This document shows, piece after piece, positions 28,367-39,296 of a DNA stretch of 64,000 nt; positions within the stretch are counted from its first letter, which is position 1, and each line of letters begins with the position of its first letter. Position numbers and translations under genes: made by a program. Below the pieces are notes generated by a model. It was given only the letters and a program-made list of their open reading frames with translations. It was not told the origin of the DNA and searched no databases. Source of the DNA: Pantoea wallisii (GTDB taxonomy: Bacteria; Pseudomonadota; Gammaproteobacteria; Enterobacterales; Enterobacteriaceae); NCBI RefSeq assembly GCF_002095485.1, contig NZ_MLFS01000004.1, positions 1-64,000 of the forward strand. Reading direction: 5' to 3'.

Positions 28367-30216
28367 TTATTGCTACCGCCGGACATGTCGATCACGGTAA
28401 AACGGCGCTGTTACAGGCGTTAACCGGTATCAATGCCGATCGCCTGCCCGAAGAGAAACGGCGCGGCATGACCATCGATCTCGGCTATGCCTACTGGCCA
28501 CAGCCGGATGGCCGCGTTATTGGCTTTATTGATGTGCCGGGCCATGAGAAATTTCTCGCTAACATGCTGGCCGGCATTGGCGGCATCCATCATGCACTGC
28601 TGGTGGTGGCCTGCGATGACGGTGTGATGCCGCAGACGCGCGAGCATCTGCAGCTGCTGAGCCTGGCCGGCCAGCCTCCCCTTAGCGTGGCGCTCACTAA
28701 GGCCGACCGCGTTGATGCTGCCCGCCTTGCTGAGGTGCAACAGCAGGTGGCGCAACTCACGCAGCAGCTCGGCTGGCCCGCGGCGCCGCAGTTTGTGACC
28801 AGCAGCCATACCCAACAGGGCATTGACGCACTGCGCCAGCATCTTTGCCGCCTGGCCGAGCCGGTGTTTAACTTGCAGCAGCGCTTTCGGCTGGCGATCG
28901 ATCGCGCCTTTACGCTGAAAGGTACCGGCCTGGTAGTGACCGGCACGGCGCTGGGCGGTGACGTGCAGGTGGGTGATACGCTGTGGTTAAGCCGCCTCAG
29001 CATACCGGTACGCGTGCGGGCGCTGCATGCACAGAACCAGACGGTGACGCGCGCGCAGGCCGGTGAACGCATTGCGCTGAACATTGCGGGTGAGGTCGAA
29101 AAAGCGCAGATAGCACGCGGTGACTGGCTGCTGGCCCAGGCGCCGCCGGAAGGTACGCAGCGGCTAACCGTAGCGCTGCGGCTGCTGCAACCGCTGAAAA
29201 ACGCCTCCCAGCCGGTACATATCCACCACGCCGCCAGCCACGTCACCGGCCGTTTAACTTTACTGGATGACGCGCTGGCTGAGCTGGTACTGAACGAACC
29301 GCTGTGGCTGGCAGAGAACGATCGGCTCATTATCCGTGACAGTAACGCACAACAGACGCTGGGCGGCGGCCGCGTCCTGCTGCTCGACAGTAAAAAACGC
29401 GGCAAGCGTCAGCCGGACTATCTCGCCTGGCTGCGCACCCTGGCCGCCGCGACAGACGATCGCGCCAGTTTGCAGGGCTATCTCAGCCAGCAGCCCGCGC
29501 AGTATGACGAGCTCGGCTGGGCGCGTCAGCTCACGCCAGCAGCGCTCGATGATTTGCTGACGGACATCGCTCCGGTGCGGCTTGGTAACCAGCTGATCGG
29601 TACTGCACAAGCCGCCGGCTGGCAGCTGCGGATACAGGAGGCGCTGGCCCACTTTCATCAGCACCATCCGGAGCAGCCGGGTATCGGTCACGATCGTCTG
29701 CGCCGCGTCGCCCTGCCCAATCAACCTGCTGCGCTGATAGTGGCGTTGATTGATCAGATGCTGGCGCAGGGCATATTGCAGCAGAAAAATGGCTGGCTGC
29801 ACCTGCCGGACTTTGAACCTCGCTTCAATCCACAGGAAGAGACGCTGTGGCAGCAGGTGGCACCCCTGTTTGCCGGGCAGCCGCTGTGGGTGCGCGATAT
29901 CGCTGAAGCCGTACAGCAGGATGAAGCCGCCGTGCGCAGCCTGCTGCTGACCGCCGCGCGTCTTGGGCACATTACCGCGATCGTGCGCGATCGCTACTAC
30001 CGCAGCGACCAGATCCAGATCTTCGCCGATCTGATTCGCCAGCGTGCCGCTCAGGGTGGCAGCACCAGCGCCGCCGATTTTCGTAACCAACTGGGTACCG
30101 GGCGCAAAGTAGCGGTACAGATTCTGGAGTTCTTTGACCGCAGCGGCTTTACCCGCCGGCGCGGTAACGATCACCTGCTGCGCGATGACCGTCTCTTCAC
30201 CGCTTCTGCCACCTGA
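28363..30216 (+). CDS. selB: Selenocysteine-specific elongation factor SelB
   Basis: GTPase that brings Sec-tRNA(Sec) to the ribosome at UGA codons with a SECIS element. The 617 residues (E. coli 614) start with the G1 motif GHVDHGKT (residues 7-14), then DVPGHEKF and TKAD for GTP binding. EF-Tu-like domains follow, and the C-terminal third forms the winged helices that hold the SECIS RNA. ATGA overlap with selA makes a two-gene unit. Confidence 0.96.
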   Translation: MIIATAGHVDHGKTALLQALTGINADRLPEEKRRGMTIDLGYAYWPQPDGRVIGFIDVPGHEKFLANMLAGIGGIHHALLVVACDDGVMPQTREHLQLLSLAGQPPLSVALTKADRVDAARLAEVQQQVAQLTQQLGWPAAPQFVTSSHTQQGIDALRQHLCRLAEPVFNLQQRFRLAIDRAFTLKGTGLVVTGTALGGDVQVGDTLWLSRLSIPVRVRALHAQNQTVTRAQAGERIALNIAGEVEKAQIARGDWLLAQAPPEGTQRLTVALRLLQPLKNASQPVHIHHAASHVTGRLTLLDDALAELVLNEPLWLAENDRLIIRDSNAQQTLGGGRVLLLDSKKRGKRQPDYLAWLRTLAAATDDRASLQGYLSQQPAQYDELGWARQLTPAALDDLLTDIAPVRLGNQLIGTAQAAGWQLRIQEALAHFHQHHPEQPGIGHDRLRRVALPNQPAALIVALIDQMLAQGILQQKNGWLHLPDFEPRFNPQEETLWQQVAPLFAGQPLWVRDIAEAVQQDEAAVRSLLLTAARLGHITAIVRDRYYRSDQIQIFADLIRQRAAQGGSTSAADFRNQLGTGRKVAVQILEFFDRSGFTRRRGNDHLLRDDRLFTASAT

Positions 30217-30325
30217 ATACCTTCGCGTTGCCTCGCAGTTATCGCTGTAACTGCGCTGCAACGCACATTCCCCGTTGTACAAAAATGTGCCAGGATGTAA
30301 GAAATACTCTTACATTTGGTGAGCA

Positions 30326-30616
30326 ATGATGGCACGTACCATGACAATCGATTTAGGTGATGAACTGCGCGAGTTTGTTGAATCTCTGGTGGCATCCGGT
30401 GACTACCGGACGCAAAGCGAAGTGGTGCGGGAATCCCTGCGCCTGCTGCGCGAAAAGCAGGCGGCGTCGAAACTGGAGAATTTAAGGAAATTGATCAAGG
30501 AGGGGATGGAGAGTGGAGAACCCATTCCCTGGGACGTAGACGATTTTCTACGGAGAGCGAAAGCCAGGGTAGGCATTTATGAAAAAAGAAATCGTGATAA
30601 CACCGAGAGCGAGTGA
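30326..30616 (+). CDS. ParD-family antitoxin
   Basis: Predicted ribbon-helix-helix antitoxin of 96 residues. The N-terminal MARTMTIDLGDELREFVESLVASGDYRTQSEVVRESLRLLREKQ is the standard ParD DNA-binding region, and the C-terminal tail would wrap the toxin. Two ATG codons in tandem (30326, 30329) are possible starts. It overlaps the toxin gene by 38 bases. TACATTTGGTG upstream gives a modest ribosome binding site. It would repress its own operon. Confidence 0.82.
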   Translation: MMARTMTIDLGDELREFVESLVASGDYRTQSEVVRESLRLLREKQAASKLENLRKLIKEGMESGEPIPWDVDDFLRRAKARVGIYEKRNRDNTESE

Positions 30617-30887
30617 AGACTTGCTGACCATCTGGCTTTATGGATGCTGGAACTTTGGTGAACCTCAGGCTGATCGCTATGCCTTGAAAATAAATACATT
30701 ATTTTCCAGCCTCCAGGTAAATAACCTGGGACGACGCCGCATAGATTATGGCCGTGATTTTTACTCCATTATCCACAGCGAACATATCATCATTTACCGC
30801 GTTGAACCTGAGCAGATCATCATTGTTCGTATTCTGCATCATTCTCAGGATTATTCATCCCATATCACCTGGGACACCTCGCTTTAA
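30579..30887 (+). CDS. ParE/RelE-family toxin
   Basis: Predicted type II toxin of 102 residues with the RelE/ParE fold. Family features are ITPRASEDLLTIWLYGCWNFGEPQADRYALKI at the start, GRRRIDYGRDFYSIIHSEHIIIYRVE in the middle, and IVRILHHSQDY at the end, where ParE proteins commonly carry a conserved basic and His-containing patch. ParE toxins poison gyrase. It follows and overlaps the ParD gene. Intact, so the pair may be active. Confidence 0.82.
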   Translation: MKKEIVITPRASEDLLTIWLYGCWNFGEPQADRYALKINTLFSSLQVNNLGRRRIDYGRDFYSIIHSEHIIIYRVEPEQIIIVRILHHSQDYSSHITWDTSL

Positions 30888-30892
30888 AAAGC

Positions 30893-30918
30893 AAAAAGGG
30901 ACGATTTCTCGTCCCTTT
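30893..30918 (-). terminator. Rho-independent terminator of glyS
   Basis: GGGACGA pairs with TCGTCCC around a 4-base loop, extended by AAA/TTT. On the minus strand the stem is followed by TTTTTGCTTTTT. It also stands at the end of the parE gene on the plus strand but with a weak T run there. Confidence 0.75.
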
Positions 30919-30944
30919 GGCTCTGGTTTACATCAGCGCATCGC

Positions 30945-33014
30945 TTACTGCAGCAGTGAAATATCCGCTACCTGCAGGAACAGCTGACGCAGTTGCGCCA
31001 GCAGCGTCAGGCGGTTGACGCGTACCGCTTCGTCGTCAGCGTTAACCATCACGTTATCGAAGAAGTTATCAACCGCTTCGCGCAGCTGTGCCAGCTCTTC
31101 CAGCGCATCCTGATAGCGGCCTTCAGCGAAATAGGGCTGCAGCTTGTCACCAAGGGCCGTGACGAAGGTCGCCAGCTGAATCTCGGCGTTCTCTTTCAGC
31201 AGCGAAGCCTGCACGCTGTCATTCAGGGTCTCCGTGGCTTTTGCCAGGATGTTTGACACGCGCTTATTGGCGGCAGCCAGCGACGAGGCCGCTTCCAGCG
31301 TACGGAAGTGCGATACCGCTTTCATGCGTGCATCGAAATCGGCCGGACGGGTTGGACGACGTGCCAGTACCGCCTGGATGGTATCGACGCTGTGGCCCTC
31401 TTCCTGATACCAGGCGCGGAAACGGCCCAGCATAAAGTCGATCACCTCATCAACCACCTTCGCATTGCTCAGCTTGCTGCCGTAGAGACGCACTGCTTCT
31501 TCGGTCAGGGTTTGCAGATCGAGCGGCAGGTTCTTCTCAACGATAATGCGCAGCACGCCCAGCGCAGCACGGCGCAGCGCGAACGGATCTTTATCGCCTT
31601 TCGGATGCTGACCAATACCGAAGATGCCCGCAAGAGTATCCATCTTGTCAGCAATCGCGACGGCACAGGCGACCGGACTGGAAGGCAGATCGTCGCCGGC
31701 AAAGCGCGGCTGATACTGCTCGTTCAGCGCAACCGCAACATCCTCAGCTTCGCCGTCGTGGCGCGCATAGTGCATGCCCATCACGCCCTGGGTATCGGTG
31801 AACTCAAACACCATGTTGGTCATCAGGTCACACTTCGAGAGCAAGCCCGCACGCGTGGCGTGATTCACATCTGCACCAATCTGCGCGGCAATCCAGCCAG
31901 CCAGCGCCTGAATGCGATCGGTCTTGTCACGCAGCGTGCCCAGCTCCTTCTGGAACAGCACGGTTTCGAGGCGCGGCAGATTGTCTTCCAGACGCTTTTT
32001 ACGGTCGGTGTTGAAGAAGAATTCGGCATCGGCCAGGCGCGGACGCACCACCTTTTCGTTACCGGCGATGATCTGCTGCGGATCGCGGGATTCGATGTTG
32101 GTCACGAAGATGAAGTGCGGCAGCAGCTTGCCGTCTGCGGCATACACCGGGAAGTACTTCTGGTCACCTTTCATGGTGTATACCAGCGCTTCTGCCGGTA
32201 CCGCCAGGAACTTCTCTTCAAATTTCGCGGTGAGCACCACCGGCCACTCTACCAGCGAGGCGACCTCTTCCAGCAGGCTGTCGCTCAGATCGGCGATACC
32301 GCCCAGCTGCTGCGCCGCGGCTTCCGCATCGGCTTTGATTTTGGCTTTACGCGTCGCGAAATCAGCCACCACTTTACCGCGCTCCAGCAACAGCTGCGGA
32401 TACTGGTCTGCGTGATCAAGGGCAAATTCCTGCTCGCCCATAAAGCGGTGACCGCGAATGACGCGATCGGACGAAATGCCCAGAATGGTTGCCGGAATCA
32501 GCTCGTCGCCCAGCAGCAGCGTCACGGTGTGCACCGGACGGACAAACTGCACGTCGCTGGCGCCCCAGCGCATCAGTTTTGGAATCGGCAGCTTGCTCAG
32601 CGTGGTGGCGACCATCGCAGGCAGCAGTACCTGGGCGCTCTCGCCTTTTACTGCGGCACGATGCACCAGCCATTCGCCTTTATCGGTGCTCAGGCGTTCG
32701 GCCTGCTCAACGGTGATGCCGTTACCGCGCGCCCAGCCTTCAGCCGCTTTGGTTGGCTTGCCGTCTGCATCAAACGCCGCCGCAATGGCCGGGCCGCGTT
32801 TTTCAATTTCGCGATCCGGCTGGGCTGCAGCCAGCGCGGCGACTTTCAGTGCCAGACGGCGCGGAGCAGCAAACCAGCTCACCTCGCCGTGTGCCAGGCC
32901 GGCGCTATCCAGCTCTGCAGTAAAGTGCGCGGCAAAGGCTTCCGCCAGGCTGCGCAGCGCTTTCGGAGGCAACTCTTCGGTGCCAATTTCCACCAGGAAA
33001 GTTTTATCGGTCAT
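30945..33014 (-). CDS. glyS: Glycine-tRNA ligase beta subunit GlyS
   Basis: Beta subunit of the bacterial alpha2beta2 glycyl-tRNA synthetase; it binds and helps charge tRNA(Gly). The 689 residues equal the E. coli length and start with [29 protein letters not shown]-terminal DALR-type anticodon-binding region includes [19 protein letters not shown]. It follows glyQ by 9 bases and has its own terminator. A large frame on the other strand inside this gene is a composition artefact. Confidence 0.96.
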   Translation of the reverse strand: MTDKTFLVEIGTEELPPKALRSLAEAFAAHFTAELDSAGLAHGEVSWFAAPRRLALKVAALAAAQPDREIEKRGPAIAAAFDADGKPTKAAEGWARGNGITVEQAERLSTDKGEWLVHRAAVKGESAQVLLPAMVATTLSKLPIPKLMRWGASDVQFVRPVHTVTLLLGDELIPATILGISSDRVIRGHRFMGEQEFALDHADQYPQLLLERGKVVADFATRKAKIKADAEAAAQQLGGIADLSDSLLEEVASLVEWPVVLTAKFEEKFLAVPAEALVYTMKGDQKYFPVYAADGKLLPHFIFVTNIESRDPQQIIAGNEKVVRPRLADAEFFFNTDRKKRLEDNLPRLETVLFQKELGTLRDKTDRIQALAGWIAAQIGADVNHATRAGLLSKCDLMTNMVFEFTDTQGVMGMHYARHDGEAEDVAVALNEQYQPRFAGDDLPSSPVACAVAIADKMDTLAGIFGIGQHPKGDKDPFALRRAALGVLRIIVEKNLPLDLQTLTEEAVRLYGSKLSNAKVVDEVIDFMLGRFRAWYQEEGHSVDTIQAVLARRPTRPADFDARMKAVSHFRTLEAASSLAAANKRVSNILAKATETLNDSVQASLLKENAEIQLATFVTALGDKLQPYFAEGRYQDALEELAQLREAVDNFFDNVMVNADDEAVRVNRLTLLAQLRQLFLQVADISLLQ

Positions 33015-33023
33015 GGCTGCCTC

Positions 33024-33935
33024 TTACTTGTTACGGTTGCACATTGGGAAACCGAGCGCCTCACGGGACGCATAATAGGCTTCAGCCACGGCTTTCGTCA
33101 GGGTACGGATACGCAGAATGTAGCGCTGGCGCTCAGTCACGGAGATCGCCTTGCGCGCGTCCAGCAGGTTAAAGCTGTGCGCCGCTTTCAGAATGCGCTC
33201 ATAGGCCGGCAGCGGCAGAGGTTTCTCCAGCGCCAGCAGCTGCTGCGCTTCCTTCTCATACTGCTCGAAGCAGCTGAAGAGGAATTCCACGTCTGCATAT
33301 TCAAAGTTGTAGGTGGATTGCTCCACTTCGTTCTGGTGGAACACATCGCCGTAGGTGGTTTTACCAAACGGACCGTCGCTCCAGGTCAGATCGTAGACGC
33401 TGTCCACGCCCTGAATATACATCGCCAGGCGCTCCAGACCGTAGGTGATCTCACCGGTGACCGGCTTGCACTCAAGGCCGCCAACCTGCTGGAAATAGGT
33501 GAACTGCGTCACTTCCATGCCGTTCAGCCACACTTCCCAGCCCAATCCCCAGGCACCCAGCGTTGGGTTTTCCCAGTTATCTTCCACGAAGCGGATGTCG
33601 TGCACGGTGGGATCGATACCCAGCTCTTTCAGCGAACCAAGGTACAGCTCCTGAAGGTTGTCCGGGTTCGGCTTGATCACCACCTGGAACTGGTAATAGT
33701 GCTGTAAACGGTTTGGGTTTTCACCGTAGCGGCCATCGGTTGGACGGCGTGAAGGCTGCACATACGCGCTGGCCATTGGCTCAGGCCCGATAGCGCGCAG
33801 GCATGTCATAGGGTGTGAAGTGCCAGCGCCCACTTCCATGTCCAGCGGTTGAACAATGGTGCAGCCCTGGCGCGCCCAGTAATCCTGCAAGGTCAGGATC
33901 AGGCCCTGAAAGGTCTTGGTATCAAACTTTTGCAT
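33024..33935 (-). CDS. glyQ: Glycine-tRNA ligase alpha subunit GlyQ
   Basis: Catalytic alpha subunit of glycyl-tRNA synthetase; it activates glycine with ATP. The 303 residues match E. coli GlyQ and include the opening [53 protein letters not shown]. It is first in the glyQ-glyS operon and divergent from wecH, as in E. coli. Confidence 0.97.
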   Translation of the reverse strand: MQKFDTKTFQGLILTLQDYWARQGCTIVQPLDMEVGAGTSHPMTCLRAIGPEPMASAYVQPSRRPTDGRYGENPNRLQHYYQFQVVIKPNPDNLQELYLGSLKELGIDPTVHDIRFVEDNWENPTLGAWGLGWEVWLNGMEVTQFTYFQQVGGLECKPVTGEITYGLERLAMYIQGVDSVYDLTWSDGPFGKTTYGDVFHQNEVEQSTYNFEYADVEFLFSCFEQYEKEAQQLLALEKPLPLPAYERILKAAHSFNLLDARKAISVTERQRYILRIRTLTKAVAEAYYASREALGFPMCNRNK

Positions 33936-34135
33936 GTTGAGTACGCGATACGGGTCGATTAAAAAAGAGTGCGACAGTATACCCTTTGACCGCGCATTGT
34001 GCAGCCGGAAATCCTGCTGGCAGGCCGCACGGTTGTGCTGCGCTTAACAGAGTGATCTGAATTACCCGCTGATATGTTGTTGGCGGGCGACGCAGTAGCT
34101 ACGCTTCCTTCGCACTCAGTACGTACGAGGAAGAC

Positions 34136-35130
34136 ATGTCGCAAAAAATTAGCTGGATAGATAACTTACGCGCGATTGCCTGCCTGATGGTAATCGTCAT
34201 TCACACGACCACCTGGTATATCACCGGACCGATGGCAGTGACGGGCATCACCTGGGATATAACGAATGTCATGAACTCCGCTTCACGCGTCTGTGTGCCG
34301 CTGTTTTTCATGATTTCAGGTTATCTGTTCTTTGGGGAGCGCAGCGCGCAGGGGCGGCACCTGCTGCGCATTGTGCTGTGCCTGCTGTTCTATAGCGCAG
34401 TGGCACTGGCCTATATCACCTGGCTGACGCCAATCAGCGAAGGACGATCGCTGATTAAACTGCTGCAGAAGCCGGTGTTCTACCACCTGTGGTTCTTCTT
34501 TGCCATTATCGGTATCTACCTGCTTTCACCGCTGATTCAGGTGAAAAGCGTGCAGCCGCGCTATGTGGTGCTGCTGGTATTGGTGCTGGCGGTGCTCGCC
34601 AACCCCAATACCGTCAGCCAGTCGCTGGGGCCCTTTCACTGGCTGCCGGTGAACCTGTATGTTAGCGGCGACACGATCTATTACCTGCTGTATGCGCTGC
34701 TGGGCCGTGCGATTGGCTGCATGGATACTGATAAACGCGGCGTTAGCTGGCTGGCCGGTTTTGGCTTTATCGCCTGCGTAGCGGGCATTGCGCTGGGTAC
34801 AAAACAGCTGCTGAAAATCAACGGTGCTTTCAACGATACCTGGTATCTCTACTGCGGCCCGCTGGTGTTCATCGCGGCGATCAGCCTGCTGGTGCTCAGT
34901 AAAAATGTGCTTAATCACCGCCCGCTCCCCGGGCTGGCGACAATTTCACGCTACTCCCTGCCCATCTATGGTTTCCACGCGCTGTTTATCCACTATCTGC
35001 GCACGCATCACTACGACGATATGTCGCGTCCGTGGCTGGATCTGCATGGGTGTTCGGCGTGACGCTGGCGGGCAGTTTACTGCTGGCAGTGATTTTAAAA
35101 CGGGTGGATAAGCATCATCTGGTGAGCTGA
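34136..35130 (+). CDS. wecH: O-acetyltransferase WecH (interrupted by a -1 frameshift)
   Basis: Integral membrane acyltransferase-3 family enzyme that O-acetylates enterobacterial common antigen. About ten hydrophobic segments; the family motif is near the N-terminus ([20 protein letters not shown], with the conserved His). The first frame ends at 35062 after WLDLHGCSA. At about 35044 one G is missing (CTGCATGG, expected CTGGCATGG). The next frame then reads [27 protein letters not shown] to 35130. Repaired length is 331 residues, exactly that of E. coli WecH. AGGAAGAC precedes the start. Likely a sequence error. Divergent from glyQ, 3' end overlapping the GlxA-type gene. Confidence 0.88.
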
Positions 35131-36047
35131 TCGTCCCAGCGCTGACGCGCCCGGCGTAGCTGGCGCGCCGAGGAGAAGCCGGCCGCCAGTGCCGCCTTCT
35201 CTGCCGCCTCCCCCTGTTGCTGGCGCTGACGTGCAATCACCAGCCGCAGCTGCTCATGGTATTCACGTACGCTGATGCCAAGATGCTGACGGAACAGCCG
35301 TGTGAGATGGCGTTCGCTAACGTGCGCCCGCTCCGCCAGCGCAGTGAGGGACCAGTCATGTTCAGGATGCGCAATCATCGCATCCTGAGCCCGATGAATG
35401 GCGGGATGCAGGTGATTACGATAGCGCAACCATGGCGACAGCTGCGGATCGTCGCCGGATCGGCGGAACCACACCACCATCTCCCGCGCCACCGTTAACG
35501 CCTGACGCGATCCGCACAGGCGATTGATCAGATGCAGCGCCAGATCGATGCCGGCGGTGATACCTGCACTGGTCCAGATACCGCGATCTTCTACGAAAAC
35601 ACGATTATCTTTCACAATCGCCGCGGGCGCCGCCGCTTTGAGACGCGGCAGTACATCGTGGTGCGTGGTGCAGGCAACGCCATCCAGCAATCCCGCCTGT
35701 GCGGAGAGCAGCGTACCCGAGCAGATGCACACCAGCGTAATGCGCTGCGAATGAATAGCGTAGTGTTGCTGGCGCAGCCAGACACGCGCCGTAGCGGCCG
35801 CCCCGGTATCAAACCAGACGCGCGAGTCAAACACGCCCGGCACCACCAGCAGACTGTTGTCAGGCAGATGCTCAGGCAGCGGCGCAATATCCGCGAGGGT
35901 CATGCCGGTAGAGCAGCGCACCTGCGGCTGCGGACCGATGTAGTGCAGGGCAAAGTGCCCGTCGGCCAGCTGCAGCGTCTCCGCCGGGCCGGTGAGATCC
36001 AGCGCCATCACGCCGGGCAAGACGAGGAAATAGACGGACTGGGGCAT
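35115..36047 (-). CDS. GlxA-family transcriptional regulator (DJ-1/PfpI plus AraC)
   Basis: Regulator of 310 residues in two parts: an N-terminal DJ-1/PfpI-like domain (about 1-190, with the nucleophile-elbow VCICSGTLLSAQAGLLDG) and a C-terminal AraC helix-turn-helix pair (WSLTALAERAHVSERHLTRLFRQHLGISVREYHEQLRL). The GlxA family often controls amine, carnitine or arginine catabolism. No target operon is adjacent. Its last 16 bases overlap the end of wecH, tail to tail. Confidence 0.82.
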   Translation of the reverse strand: MPQSVYFLVLPGVMALDLTGPAETLQLADGHFALHYIGPQPQVRCSTGMTLADIAPLPEHLPDNSLLVVPGVFDSRVWFDTGAAATARVWLRQQHYAIHSQRITLVCICSGTLLSAQAGLLDGVACTTHHDVLPRLKAAAPAAIVKDNRVFVEDRGIWTSAGITAGIDLALHLINRLCGSRQALTVAREMVVWFRRSGDDPQLSPWLRYRNHLHPAIHRAQDAMIAHPEHDWSLTALAERAHVSERHLTRLFRQHLGISVREYHEQLRLVIARQRQQQGEAAEKAALAAGFSSARQLRRARQRWDDQLTR

Positions 36048-36159
36048 GTCGGGCTCCTGCGAAAGAGGCGGTTTACAGCGCTTACCTTAAACGGCTTCGC
36101 GCCATCTTACCCCAGAAACAGGCACCTTTACGCCCTCATCCGGCCATCAGCCAGCCAAA

Positions 36160-37602
36160 TCAGGACATCAGCGGCAGCAACTGCTGATAGAGACGCGCAA
36201 AGGTTTCCCGCCGTGGCTGATACGCCTGATGCCGCGTCGCGTCCGGTTGATGACGCTGCACCCGCTCCGGCGTCGGCCATGCGCTGGCGGGATAAATCGC
36301 CTGCTGCGCCAGCCTTGCCGCGCCCAGCGCCGGGCCCACTTCGCCGCCGTGACTGTAATCAAGGGTTAATCCGCTGATGTCCGCCAGCATCTGGCGCCAA
36401 CAGGCACTGCGCGCGCCACCGCCGATCAGCATGACGGTGTCAGGTTGTACACCGCACTCATGCACCGCATCCATCCCCTCCGCCAGGGCAAAACCGACGC
36501 CCTCAAGCACCGCACGCGCCAGCTCGGGCCGGCCATGCTGGTGCGTCAGGCCAAAAAACGCGCCCTGCGCCTGCGGGTTGTTGTGCGGTGTGCGTTCGCC
36601 GGAGAGATAGGGCAAAAACCAGACGGGTGCTGCATCCGCCCGCGCTTTTTCCGCTTCTGCCAGCAGGTGCGGCACATCGTCGCAGCCGGTCAGGGCGGCG
36701 GCCCAGTCAAGGCAAGAGGCCGCGCTGAGCATCACTGACATCAGATGCCAGCGCTGCGGCAGCGCATGACAGAAACTGTGCACCGCGCGCTGCGGATTAC
36801 TGAGATAGCCTTCGCTGACCAGAAAATAGACGCCTGAAGTGCCCAGCGACAACATGCCCTGACCCGGTTCAACCATCCCTACCCCAACCGCGCCTGCGGC
36901 GTTGTCGCCACCGCCTGCCACCAGCGGCACGGGCTGCATGCCCCAGCGCGCGGCGATATCCGGCTGCAGCGTCCCCGTGATCTCACTGCCTTCAAACAGT
37001 TGTGGCATGTGCCGGCGTGCCAGCCCGCAGGCGTCCAGCATGGTATCGCTCCAGTCGCGCTGCGCCACATCCAGCCACATTGTTCCGGCCGCGTCCGACA
37101 TATCAGTGGCGAAATCACCGCTCATGCGCCAGCGCAGGTAATCTTTCGGCAGCAATACTTTTGCCACCTGCGCAAACACGTCGGGCTCATGCTGTTTTAC
37201 CCACAGCAGTTTGGGTGCGGTAAAGCCCGGCATCATCAGGTTGCCGGTAATCTGCCGTGAATCAGGTACGCGCGTTTCCAGCTCACGGCACTGCGCTTCG
37301 CTGCGTCCATCGTTCCATAAAATGGCCGGACGCAGCACGCAGTGACGATCGTCCAGCAGGGTGGCACCGTGCATCTGCCCACTCAACCCCAGCGCTTTCA
37401 CCGCGCTCAGATCGTGTTGCTGCGCCAGCGCCTGCATGGCGTTATCGGTAGCCTGCCACCAGCTTTCCGGGTCCTGCTCGCTCCATAACGGCTGCGGACG
37501 TGACACCTGAAGCGGTGCGCTGGTACTGGCTTTCACCTGCCCGTGCGCATCCAGCAGCACCACTTTTACGCCGGAGGTGCCCAAATCAATCCCGATAACC
37601 AT
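36160..37602 (-). CDS. xylB: Xylulokinase XylB
   Basis: Phosphorylates D-xylulose to xylulose-5-phosphate with ATP. The 480 residues (E. coli 484) have the FGGY-kinase fold: MVIGIDLGTSGVKVVLLDAHG at the start for phosphate binding, the LSGQMHGATLLD substrate region, and the C-terminal VMLIGGGARSACWRQMLADISG adenosine motif. It follows xylA by 17 bases, so both are co-transcribed away from the xylA/xylF promoter region. Confidence 0.95.
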   Translation of the reverse strand: MVIGIDLGTSGVKVVLLDAHGQVKASTSAPLQVSRPQPLWSEQDPESWWQATDNAMQALAQQHDLSAVKALGLSGQMHGATLLDDRHCVLRPAILWNDGRSEAQCRELETRVPDSRQITGNLMMPGFTAPKLLWVKQHEPDVFAQVAKVLLPKDYLRWRMSGDFATDMSDAAGTMWLDVAQRDWSDTMLDACGLARRHMPQLFEGSEITGTLQPDIAARWGMQPVPLVAGGGDNAAGAVGVGMVEPGQGMLSLGTSGVYFLVSEGYLSNPQRAVHSFCHALPQRWHLMSVMLSAASCLDWAAALTGCDDVPHLLAEAEKARADAAPVWFLPYLSGERTPHNNPQAQGAFFGLTHQHGRPELARAVLEGVGFALAEGMDAVHECGVQPDTVMLIGGGARSACWRQMLADISGLTLDYSHGGEVGPALGAARLAQQAIYPASAWPTPERVQRHQPDATRHQAYQPRRETFARLYQQLLPLMS

Positions 37603-37619
37603 GCCATGCTCCTGATGGG

Positions 37620-38942
37620 TTAAAAGTCGTACAGATAGTGATTAACCAGATTTTCCAGCTGCTCCTGGCGTCCGCTATGGTGCTGCGGATTGAGCTGCTG
37701 CTGCTGAGCATGCGCTGCCAGCGAGGCAAGTGAAAACTCGCCTTTCAGAATTTGCTGGCCGAACTCACCATTCCAGCCGCTATAACGCTGCGCCACACGC
37801 TTATCCAGCTCGCCTTCGCTGACAATGCGCGCCGCCACTTTCAGCGCCAGCGCCAGCGTATCCATCGCGCCGATATGACCGTAGAACAGATCGTATTTAT
37901 CGGTGCTCTGACGACGCACTTTGGCATCAAAGTTCAGCCCGCCAGTCGTGAAGCCGCCGGCCTTAAGGATCTCATACATGACCAGCGCGTTCTCCTCCAC
38001 GCTGTTCGGGAACTGATCGGTGTCCCAGCCGCACTGGCTATCCCCGCGGTTGGCATCGACCGAGCCGAAAATGCCCAGCGCAATCGCTGTCGCAATTTCA
38101 TGGTGGAAGGAGTGCCCCGCCAGCGTGGCGTGGTTGGCCTCCACGTTCACCTTGATCTCCTTTTCCAGCCCGAACTGCTTAAGGAAACCGTACACCGTCG
38201 CCACGTCGTAATCGTACTGATGTTTTGTGGGTTCCTGCGGCTTCGGCTCAATCAGCAGCATGCCCTGGAAACCGATTTTGTGCTTATGCTCGACCACCAT
38301 CTGCATGAAGCGGCCGATCTGCTCGCGCTCCTGGCGCAGGTCGGTATTTAGCAGCGTTTCGTAACCCTCCCGGCCGCCCCACAGCACATAATTCTCTCCG
38401 CCCAGCGTCTGCGTTGCCTGCATGGCGCTGCACACCTGGCTGGCGGCCCAGGCAAAAATCTCCGGGTCCGGGCTGGTGGCGGCACCTGCCGCATAGCGCG
38501 GATGGGTAAAGCAGTTGGCCGTGCCCCACAGCAGTTTGACGCCGGTCTCCTGCTGTTTCTCCAGCAGTTTATCGGTCATGACAGCCAGGTTCTCCCGATA
38601 GCTGTGCAGCGAATCGCCCTCCGGCGAGACATCCACATCATGGAAGCAGTAATAGGGCACGTTCAGCTTGTAGAAAAATTCAAAAGCTACATCCGCTTTC
38701 TGCTTCGCCAGCTGGAGTGCATCGCCGTTTTTCTGCCAGGGGCGATCAAACGCGCCAACGCCAAACATATCCGCACCGTTCCAGCAGAAGGTGTGCCAGT
38801 AGCAGGCAGCAAAGCGCAAGTGCTCCGCCATGGTTTTCCCCAGAATCACCTCTTCCGGATTGTAGTGACGAAACGCCAGTGCATTCGTGGTTTTGGCCCC
38901 TTCATAGCGAACGCGCTCAAGCTGGTCGAAATAAGCGTGCAT
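37620..38942 (-). CDS. xylA: Xylose isomerase XylA
   Basis: Converts D-xylose to D-xylulose with divalent metal ions. The 440 residues have the same length as E. coli XylA. Metal-ligand motifs [28 protein letters not shown] and [15 protein letters not shown] are visible, as is the [10 protein letters not shown] active-site region. First gene of xylAB, divergent from xylFGH. Confidence 0.96.
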   Translation of the reverse strand: MHAYFDQLERVRYEGAKTTNALAFRHYNPEEVILGKTMAEHLRFAACYWHTFCWNGADMFGVGAFDRPWQKNGDALQLAKQKADVAFEFFYKLNVPYYCFHDVDVSPEGDSLHSYRENLAVMTDKLLEKQQETGVKLLWGTANCFTHPRYAAGAATSPDPEIFAWAASQVCSAMQATQTLGGENYVLWGGREGYETLLNTDLRQEREQIGRFMQMVVEHKHKIGFQGMLLIEPKPQEPTKHQYDYDVATVYGFLKQFGLEKEIKVNVEANHATLAGHSFHHEIATAIALGIFGSVDANRGDSQCGWDTDQFPNSVEENALVMYEILKAGGFTTGGLNFDAKVRRQSTDKYDLFYGHIGAMDTLALALKVAARIVSEGELDKRVAQRYSGWNGEFGQQILKGEFSLASLAAHAQQQQLNPQHHSGRQEQLENLVNHYLYDF

Positions 38943-39296
38943 GTTTTGCTCCTTAGCATCAGACCTGGATGGTCAGCAGTGAAGCGTTATTTTGCGGATG
39001 CGCTGGCGTCCGGCTCAATTACGATATTTCACACTCAACGTAAGATAATTATTATTTGTGCGCCCGCTCGCAAAACGCTGTAATAAATTTCATTGCGCAC
39101 TGCGACGCACAGGAATTGCAACCGCTGATTTATCGCAACTGAAAATATCGATCGCGCTCAAAGAATCATAAATAAACAAAAAAACGTAATAGCAGGATAA
39201 AAATCAGTAATTGATGTTGGCGCAGAGTCAGGTCAACAATTCATCCGCCTGGTGCATAGCCTTACAACGACAATAGCCTCAACCTACAGGATGACC
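38943..39296. promoter_or_regulatory. Divergent xylA/xylF control region
   Basis: About 350 AT-richer bases hold both xyl promoters. Expected ligands are XylR and CRP. Two similar boxes, ATTGCAAC (39115-39122) and ATCGCAAC (39132-39139), 17 bases apart, are candidates for half-sites of a XylR direct-repeat operator. No clear CRP site was seen by eye. Assignment is tentative. Confidence 0.45.

Noticed and set aside
31308-33707. A 799-residue open frame on the plus strand
   Set aside because: It lies fully antisense to glyS and glyQ, both strongly conserved. Its composition (many Arg, His, Gln) is that of a shadow frame in GC-rich DNA; no ribosome binding site or family motif.
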